Origin: Motiliproteus sp048265065
GTDB taxonomy: Bacteria > Pseudomonadota > Gammaproteobacteria > Pseudomonadales > Balneatricaceae
Direction: 5' to 3'
NCBI GenBank assembly: GCA_048265065.1
Contig: JBLXCH010000059.1
Location: 1-18,373, forward strand
DNA length: 18,373 nucleotides
Shown: in pieces, positions 14,263 to 18,373 of the stretch
How the letters are laid out: each line of letters starts with the position of its first letter
How positions within the stretch are numbered: the first letter of the stretch is position 1
Position numbers and translations under genes: made by a program
Notes under the pieces: generated by a model
What the model was told of the DNA's origin: nothing
Database searches by the model: none
What the model saw: the letters and a program-made list of their open reading frames with translations, nothing else

Positions 14263-15920
14263 CGCTGGTGCCTTGCTCTGATCTTCTCTAACTGGCGAAG
14301 CAATATATCACCCTGCCATGGTTCTTCATCATCAGGGTGGTAAATATGGTACTCCAGATCTTTGAGTAAATAGCCCAACGTCGGGTCGTTGGCGTTCGCT
14401 AATATATCCTCAAGATCAATAATGGTGGAAGAGGGCCACAATGTCTTCGCCCATTCTAAAAGATACTGTTGGCAAGCATTAGGTTGGTTTCGTGAGCAGG
14501 ATCGCGCAAGCTGGTTGAATGCGGTAGTTTCTTCTAATTGTTGGTCATTTTCAGCGGTGGCTAGAGATGTTATCTCTGGAGTTGGTTGAGGCGCACTTTG
14601 TGCGATAAGTAGCTTATTTTGTAACTGCTTTACTCGTGCATAACTTAAACTCCAACCTGTTGCGCAAACCACTGCTATAAAAGCCCACAACCAAGCATGC
14701 CAGCTCATTGCTTGTGCTGAGTCGTCCTGAACTTCTGTCGAGCTTGTTGTCATTTTGCTTTGAGCGTTGATGTTAGGGTTAGTCGCAGGCGCAGGGCGTA
14801 TAGCAAATTGGTTGACCTGAATTTCTTTAAAAGGCAGTTCTGACACTTCTTGTTCGTCGCGAACCATGTCCCACCAAGGGATTTTTACAGCAGGCAATCG
14901 ATGTGGCCCGGCTCTTGTCAGTAATAGTTCATAATCAAAAACCTTGCGACTGACGAGAACCCCCGAGCTGGCATCATGAGTCGTTTTCACTCCGTGTAAA
15001 TAAACGCTGATCCCTTCGACGGTAGGCATCTTGATTTCAGGTAACCACTCATCGGGGAAGTTATGTGCTTCAATGATTAATTGGCGTTTAAGTGTGTCGC
15101 CGACTTGGAGATCATCTAGGGGTTGCCCCCAGTGTTCCTCAATTCGCAATTCTGAAGCGGGTAGCCAAGGCTCTGCCGGGGCTTGTACCGCATCAAAATA
15201 CAGGGGATTGGAAACCGCATAAATACTGTTTCCAGCGCTATCGGTAGCCGTAAACTCTAGAGAAGGTAGCTGGAACTCTCCTTCTGCTTGAGGGAAAACT
15301 AAATAGCGCTGCTCAATGGTTTGGTAGTTGACGCCTCGGAATTCAATTTCCCCTTGTGCCTGCTCACCTAGTCGAAAAATCAGGGCGTTTTCTATAGCAG
15401 GTTCTTGCAATCCTGCTTCAACTAAGTCCAATGCATAGGACACTTGAGTTGTAAGGATAAATGCACTTAGGGTGTAACCTTGCGTTGACTCCATATAGGT
15501 CTGTACACGAACCGCTGCTGGCGGTGGCGCTTCAGCAGGTTCGAAGACTTTGTAGGTAATGGGTCGCGCACGTTCGCTGCCAACCATAATGCCTTGGATG
15601 GTGATTTCACCGGTGGTTTTAGGTTGTAATCGCAGAGTCCAACGATTTTTGTATAAGGTGTAGCCGTTTTTGAAACTGGCAGAGGATTGTTTGCCTTGGC
15701 TTAAAATGGTGAAGTCTTGTTCAAGTCTAGAGAAATCAGGTTGCTTAACGTCTTGGCGTTGTTCAGCATCGATAGTGATTTTGATACGCTCATCAAGAGC
15801 GCCTTCTGGTTGGCTAAGCGTCATCACCACTTTTGCAGAGGCTAGCGTAGAGCAACAGAATAAGACGACTAATGTGATGAATTTCAACGTATTGTTTTTA
15901 CCGTATAAGGGCTTGTCCAT
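14247..15920 (-). CDS. BatD-like protein (oxygen-tolerance family)
   Basis: The 557-residue protein has an N-terminal signal peptide with hydrophobic core FITLVVLFC (14-22) and a likely signal peptidase I site after ASA (27-29). Beta-rich repeats of BatD type follow (TLSQPEGALDERIKITIDAE, FTATDSAGNSIYAVSNPL and LLLTRAGPHRLPAVKIPWW). A single transmembrane helix lies at about 408-427, and a cytoplasmic tail of about 130 residues ends in basic helices. The bulk should be periplasmic. BatD proteins usually sit in operons with MoxR ATPase, DUF58 and VWA-domain BatA/BatB genes; none adjoins this gene. Function is unclear in the family (linked to aerotolerance in Bacteroides by name). Its 3' end overlaps the convergent yfcH by 16 nt. 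A 61-nt gap separates it from trmJ upstream, so it may share that transcript. Confidence 0.82.
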   Translation of the reverse strand: MDKPLYGKNNTLKFITLVVLFCCSTLASAKVVMTLSQPEGALDERIKITIDAEQRQDVKQPDFSRLEQDFTILSQGKQSSASFKNGYTLYKNRWTLRLQPKTTGEITIQGIMVGSERARPITYKVFEPAEAPPPAAVRVQTYMESTQGYTLSAFILTTQVSYALDLVEAGLQEPAIENALIFRLGEQAQGEIEFRGVNYQTIEQRYLVFPQAEGEFQLPSLEFTATDSAGNSIYAVSNPLYFDAVQAPAEPWLPASELRIEEHWGQPLDDLQVGDTLKRQLIIEAHNFPDEWLPEIKMPTVEGISVYLHGVKTTHDASSGVLVSRKVFDYELLLTRAGPHRLPAVKIPWWDMVRDEQEVSELPFKEIQVNQFAIRPAPATNPNINAQSKMTTSSTEVQDDSAQAMSWHAWLWAFIAVVCATGWSLSYARVKQLQNKLLIAQSAPQPTPEITSLATAENDQQLEETTAFNQLARSCSRNQPNACQQYLLEWAKTLWPSSTIIDLEDILANANDPTLGYLLKDLEYHIYHPDDEEPWQGDILLRQLEKIRARHQRYLRQ

Positions 15921-15930
15921 TGCGAGTCAT
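15898..15930 (-). CDS. Possible 10-codon upstream ORF overlapping the batD-like start
   Basis: On the minus strand an ATG (15928-15930) lies only a few nt downstream of AGGA, a better spacing than the batD ATG at 15918-15920 has. It encodes MTRNGQALIR and stops at TAA (15898-15900), overlapping the first codons of the batD-like gene in another frame. It could be a leader that couples or dampens batD translation, or be chance. Evidence is only the ribosome-site spacing. Confidence 0.2.
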   Translation of the reverse strand: MTRNGQALIR

Positions 15931-15935
15931 TATTT

Positions 15936-15949
15936 CCTAGAGTCCTAGG
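15936..15949. repeat. CCTAG-AGTC-CTAGG dyad in the batD leader
   Basis: Perfect 5-bp arms CCTAG (15936-15940) and CTAGG (15945-15949) surround AGTC. On the minus strand the same bases read as two copies of CTAGGA eight nt apart, and the second provides the AGGA ribosome site. Pairing could mask that site. Confidence 0.3.
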
Positions 15950-15981
15950 GTTAAGCAATGAAGTGGGGCATCTTTTTAATG

Positions 15982-16698
15982 TTATTTTTTACGGTCGCCA
16001 ATAATCGCGGTCAAAATGCCACGTAGCATATTCAATTCCGTTTTTTCTGGGCGTCCACGATTAAAAAAGCGTTTCAATTTGGTCATAACCTTCCCTTCAT
16101 GTTGAGGAATAATAAAACCGACTGCTTTTAACGCATCTTCCAAGTGCTGATAAAACAAATTCATGTCTTGCTGAGTAGGGTAAGTTTGTTCAGTTTTGTA
16201 CGTGTTTTTCGTTTTGTTATTTGCCTTCCACAGTTCGTAACACACTAACTGGATAGCTGAGCTGACATTAAGGACGGGATACTCAGGGTTAGCAGGGATA
16301 GACAAGTGATAGTTGCACTGCATTAGCTCTTCATTGTGTAAGCCCATGCGTTCGCGGCCAAAAACAATAGCGACAGGACCTGTGGCTGCTTCGTCTAATG
16401 AGCGCTCAGCGGCTTCTTCTGCGTCAACCATTGGCCAAGGGAAGCTTCTAGAACGTGCGCTGGTGCCGATTACCAGAGGACAGTCGGCAATAGCGTCTGC
16501 TAATGAATCGACCACTATCGCGTTATCAAGAATATCTTCTGCGCCTGCCGCACGGGAACTGGCTTCTGGGTGTGGGTACTCTTTGGGACTAACGAGGTAT
16601 AGTTGGTCGATACCCATGTTTTTCATAGCTCGTGCTGCGGCCCCAATGTTACCTGGGTGGAACGTGCTAATCATGACGATGCGGATATTCTTTAGCAT
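15982..16698 (-). CDS. trmJ: tRNA (cytidine/uridine-32-2'-O)-methyltransferase TrmJ
   Basis: TrmJ is a SPOUT methyltransferase that 2'-O-methylates position 32 of the tRNA anticodon loop using SAM. From ATG 16698 the protein has 238 residues (E. coli 246). It contains the N-terminal MLKNIRIVMI strand, GNIGAAARAMKN (16-27), TSARSR (79-84), FGRERMGLHNEE (113-124) and the trefoil-knot segment IPANPEYPVLNVSSAIQ (134-150). The C-terminus FFNRGRPEKTELNMLRGIL matches E. coli TrmJ. The frame is open upstream to a GTG at 16758, which would add 20 residues made of a duplicated KQPRHT peptide. The ATG aligns with the E. coli start, but no Shine-Dalgarno precedes it. It sits downstream of the purB terminator, so it needs its own promoter. 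Confidence 0.94.
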   Translation of the reverse strand: MLKNIRIVMISTFHPGNIGAAARAMKNMGIDQLYLVSPKEYPHPEASSRAAGAEDILDNAIVVDSLADAIADCPLVIGTSARSRSFPWPMVDAEEAAERSLDEAATGPVAIVFGRERMGLHNEELMQCNYHLSIPANPEYPVLNVSSAIQLVCYELWKANNKTKNTYKTEQTYPTQQDMNLFYQHLEDALKAVGFIIPQHEGKVMTKLKRFFNRGRPEKTELNMLRGILTAIIGDRKK

Positions 16699-16738
16699 AG
16701 TGTGTCGTGGTTGTTTAAAAGTGTGTCGTGGTTGTTTA
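16699..16738. repeat. Two 19-bp tandem direct repeats, 21-bp period, abutting trmJ ATG
   Basis: AGTGTGTCGTGGTTGTTTA occurs at 16699-16717 and again, identical, at 16720-16738. The 21-bp period equals about two helical turns and seven codons. On the coding (minus) strand the repeat ends at the base before the trmJ ATG and lacks any Shine-Dalgarno. It may be a recent duplication, a double protein-binding site, or part of an extended TrmJ N-terminus. Confidence 0.9.
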
Positions 16739-16764
16739 GTTTGTTGTGTTTTTATCACTGGCTC

Positions 16765-16789
16765 AAAAAAGGGGCGTTAATCGCCCCTT
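16765..16789 (-). terminator. Rho-independent terminator of purB
   Basis: On the minus strand, GGGGCG pairs with CGCCCC (plus-strand 16782-16787 and 16771-16776) around a 5-nt loop. The stem can extend by two A-T pairs, and TTTTTT follows (plus-strand A-run 16765-16770). It lies about 24 nt after the purB stop and directly upstream of trmJ. Confidence 0.9.
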
Positions 16790-16812
16790 ATTGCATGCAG
16801 TTTGGTGCCGAG

Positions 16813-18186
16813 TTAGCCTTTGATGGCTTTGGCCTGATCTACTGCATTACCAATATAGCTCTGTGGCGAGAGTTGCTTAAGTTCTGCTTTTGCCGCTTCG
16901 GGCATATCCAGAGTATCAACAAACTCACCTAAGGTTGCCTTAGTGATCGTTTTGCCGCGAGTTAGGGCTTTAAGCTTTTCATAAGGCTCTTCGATCGCAT
17001 AGCGGCGCATAACGGTTTGGATAGGCTCAGCCAGTACTTCCCAGCTGTTGTCTAAGTCTTCATCAATACGCTGTGCATTAACTTCTAATTTACTGATGCC
17101 CTTGAGTGTTGCTTGGTACGCAATAATGCTATGGCCAAAGCCGACGCCTAGGTTACGAAGCACTGTCGAGTCAGTGAGGTCACGCTGCCAGCGTGAAACC
17201 GGTAGCTTGCTAGCAAGGTGCTGCATGATGGCGTTAGCAATGCCCAAGTTACCTTCGGAGTTTTCAAAGTCGATAGGGTTTACTTTATGCGGCATAGTCG
17301 ATGAGCCTACTTCACCTTCAACAGGGCGCTGTTTGAAGTAGCCCATTGAGATATAACCCCAAATATCGCGATCAAAATCGATTAGGATGGTATTGAAGCG
17401 CGCAACGGCATCATATAGCTCAGCGATGTAGTCATGAGGCTCGATTTGCGTTGTGTAAGGGTTCCAGTTCAGCCCTAAACCCTCAACAAAAGACTGTGCA
17501 TTTACGGCCCAATCGATAGCAGAATAAGCGCTAAGGTGAGCATTGTAGTTACCTACAGCGCCGTTAATTTTACCCAGCATCTCAACTGCTTTAATTTGAT
17601 CAAGTTGGCGCTTCATGCGTGCCGCCACGTTAGCCATTTCTTTACCGAGCGTTGTCGGTGAGGCTGTTTGACCGTGAGTGCGTGATAGCATCGGTTGGTC
17701 AGCAAATTCATGGGCTAAAGCCACAATAGCATCAATCACTGCTTGCATTTGAGGAACGATAACGTCGTTACGCCCCGCAGATAGCATTAGCGCGTGAGAA
17801 AGGTTGTTGATGTCTTCAGAGGTACAAGCGAAGTGAACAAACTCGCTGATCGCTTCAAGTTCTGCGTTGCCTTTGAACTTGTCTTTAATAAAGTACTCGA
17901 CCGCTTTAACGTCATGGTTAGTGGTGCGTTCGATGGTTTTAATGGCCATTGCGTCAGCTTCACTAAAATCGCTAACGATGGCGTTTAAAAATGCATTGGT
18001 GGCATCTGAGAAAGCAGGAACTTCAGTGATTTCAGTATGCTCTGCTAGTTTTTGTAACCAGCGGATTTCAACTTCTACACGAAAACGAATTAGGCCGTAT
18101 TCACTAAAAATTGAACGCAGCTCAAGGGTCTTACTACCATAACGACCATCAACCGGAGAAACGGCTGTGAGGGCGGATAGCTCCAT
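16813..18186 (-). CDS. purB: Adenylosuccinate lyase PurB
   Basis: PurB cleaves SAICAR to AICAR and adenylosuccinate to AMP, releasing fumarate both times. The 457-residue protein (E. coli 456) matches the proteobacterial form: MELSALTAVSPVDGRYG at the start, TTNHDVKAVEYF (88-99), SRTHGQTASPTTLG with the catalytic acid H171, and the mobile signature loop GSSTMPHKVNPIDFEN (294-309) with the base S295. Both key residues keep E. coli numbering. The start is the ATG at 18184-18186 with a GAGAG-type ribosome site somewhat upstream. An intrinsic terminator follows. The gene upstream on the same strand appears to be hflD, the usual neighbour in gammaproteobacteria. Confidence 0.98.
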   Translation of the reverse strand: MELSALTAVSPVDGRYGSKTLELRSIFSEYGLIRFRVEVEIRWLQKLAEHTEITEVPAFSDATNAFLNAIVSDFSEADAMAIKTIERTTNHDVKAVEYFIKDKFKGNAELEAISEFVHFACTSEDINNLSHALMLSAGRNDVIVPQMQAVIDAIVALAHEFADQPMLSRTHGQTASPTTLGKEMANVAARMKRQLDQIKAVEMLGKINGAVGNYNAHLSAYSAIDWAVNAQSFVEGLGLNWNPYTTQIEPHDYIAELYDAVARFNTILIDFDRDIWGYISMGYFKQRPVEGEVGSSTMPHKVNPIDFENSEGNLGIANAIMQHLASKLPVSRWQRDLTDSTVLRNLGVGFGHSIIAYQATLKGISKLEVNAQRIDEDLDNSWEVLAEPIQTVMRRYAIEEPYEKLKALTRGKTITKATLGEFVDTLDMPEAAKAELKQLSPQSYIGNAVDQAKAIKG

Positions 18187-18228
18187 GGGGGACTCTCACT
18201 CAGATTTTGATACAAAAATTAGGCGCTG

Positions 18229-18234
18229 ATTATA
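18229..18234 (-). promoter_or_regulatory. Candidate purB -10 element
   Basis: The minus strand reads a perfect TATAAT here, 42 nt before the purB ATG, preceded by TG. The sequence 16-18 nt upstream (TGCTCA/GCTCAA) is a poor -35. No PurR-like box is obvious nearby. An own promoter for purB is plausible but unproven. Confidence 0.4.
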
Positions 18235-18302
18235 CATTAAACCCAAGGCTTTGAGCAGGGGGATTAACCGCCTCTTTTTAGAACTTCTCAGACTTTTTTA
18301 GC

Positions 18303-18320
18303 AGGGCTAGTGGTAGCCCT
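18303..18320. repeat. Stem-loop across the hflD-like stop codon
   Basis: AGGGCTA (18303-18309) and TAGCCCT (18314-18320) form a perfect 7-bp stem around GTGG. The TAG stop of the upstream frame (minus strand 18307-18309) is inside the stem. No T-run follows on the minus strand, so this is not a classical terminator; it may protect or process the upstream mRNA end. Confidence 0.45.
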
Positions 18321-18373
18321 TATTCAGCAAGTTTTTTGCGGCTTTACAGATCTGTTTACGGAATATTAACAAG
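18307..18373 (-). CDS. hflD: C-terminal tail of a probable HflD (partial)
   Basis: Only one minus-strand frame is open at the window edge. It reads about 21 codons, ending LIFRKQICKAAKNLLNKGYH and TAG. This resembles the end of HflD (E. coli LMFSRNRLTTQAKQIL), allowing a one-residue gap, and hflD immediately precedes purB in E. coli and many gammaproteobacteria. The call rests on a short match plus synteny. The frame begins outside the window. Confidence 0.5.
   Translation of the reverse strand, partial: LLIFRKQICKAAKNLLNKGYH

Noticed and set aside
16313..16780. Plus-strand open frame over trmJ
   Set aside because: It is antisense to clear TrmJ motifs; its Ser/Ala-rich product looks like a shadow.
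18257..18279. Plus-strand terminator-like AGGGGG/CCGCCT hairpin with T-run
   Set aside because: The stem has a central G-G mismatch and no plus-strand gene precedes it.
1..18373. CRISPR array, tRNA, insertion sequence or prophage
   Set aside because: I found no spaced repeat array, cloverleaf-like sequence, transposase or phage motif. All substantial frames are explained by housekeeping or conserved genes.

Overview
The window is ordinary gammaproteobacterial chromosome. The left half follows the order familiar from Pseudomonas and relatives: fimV tail, truA, trpF, accD, folC, SPOR protein, cvpA, purF, metZ. Here trpB and trpA sit between trpF and accD. The right edge (trmJ, purB and what looks like the tail of hflD) matches the hflD-purB pair common in this class. 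Protein sequences and base composition (moderate, by eye below 50% GC) suit a marine or environmental gammaproteobacterium near the Pseudomonadales, Cellvibrionales or Oceanospirillales. I cannot place it more finely.

Layout. Positions 1-10264 are all on the plus strand and tightly packed: the end of the polar hub protein FimV, tRNA pseudouridine synthase TruA, the last tryptophan steps (TrpF, TrpB, TrpA), the acetyl-CoA carboxylase beta subunit AccD, folylpolyglutamate/dihydrofolate synthase FolC, a DedD-type SPOR protein, CvpA, PurF and MetZ. Several pairs overlap (trpF/trpB, accD/folC, folC/dedD), so translational coupling is likely. Positions 10265-11381 hold a short two-gene unit: an unrecognised small cysteine protein and an AhpD-like (carboxymuconolactone decarboxylase family) protein, preceded by a perfect 8-bp-arm dyad. 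From 11386 to 13233 on the minus strand lie a DUF484/GAF-like diguanylate cyclase and a riboflavin synthase. A divergent intergenic region leads to a plus-strand YfcH-type epimerase (13360-14262). That gene converges on, and overlaps by 16 nt, a minus-strand BatD-like gene. Then come trmJ, a clear intrinsic terminator, purB, and about 21 codons that resemble the end of hflD.

How the genes relate. Most serve biosynthesis or RNA modification: tryptophan (trpF/B/A), fatty acid (accD), folate (folC), purine (purF, purB), methionine (metZ), riboflavin (ribE) and tRNA modification (truA, trmJ). FimV, the SPOR protein and CvpA are envelope or pole-associated. I see no mobile element, CRISPR array, phage gene, toxin-antitoxin pair, tRNA or rRNA. 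The longest stretch without a gene is about 126 nt.

I do not see a complete, clearly novel system. The least explained parts are the 10265-11381 unit, the 21-bp tandem repeat abutting the trmJ start, and the BatD gene that stands without its usual Bat/MoxR partners.
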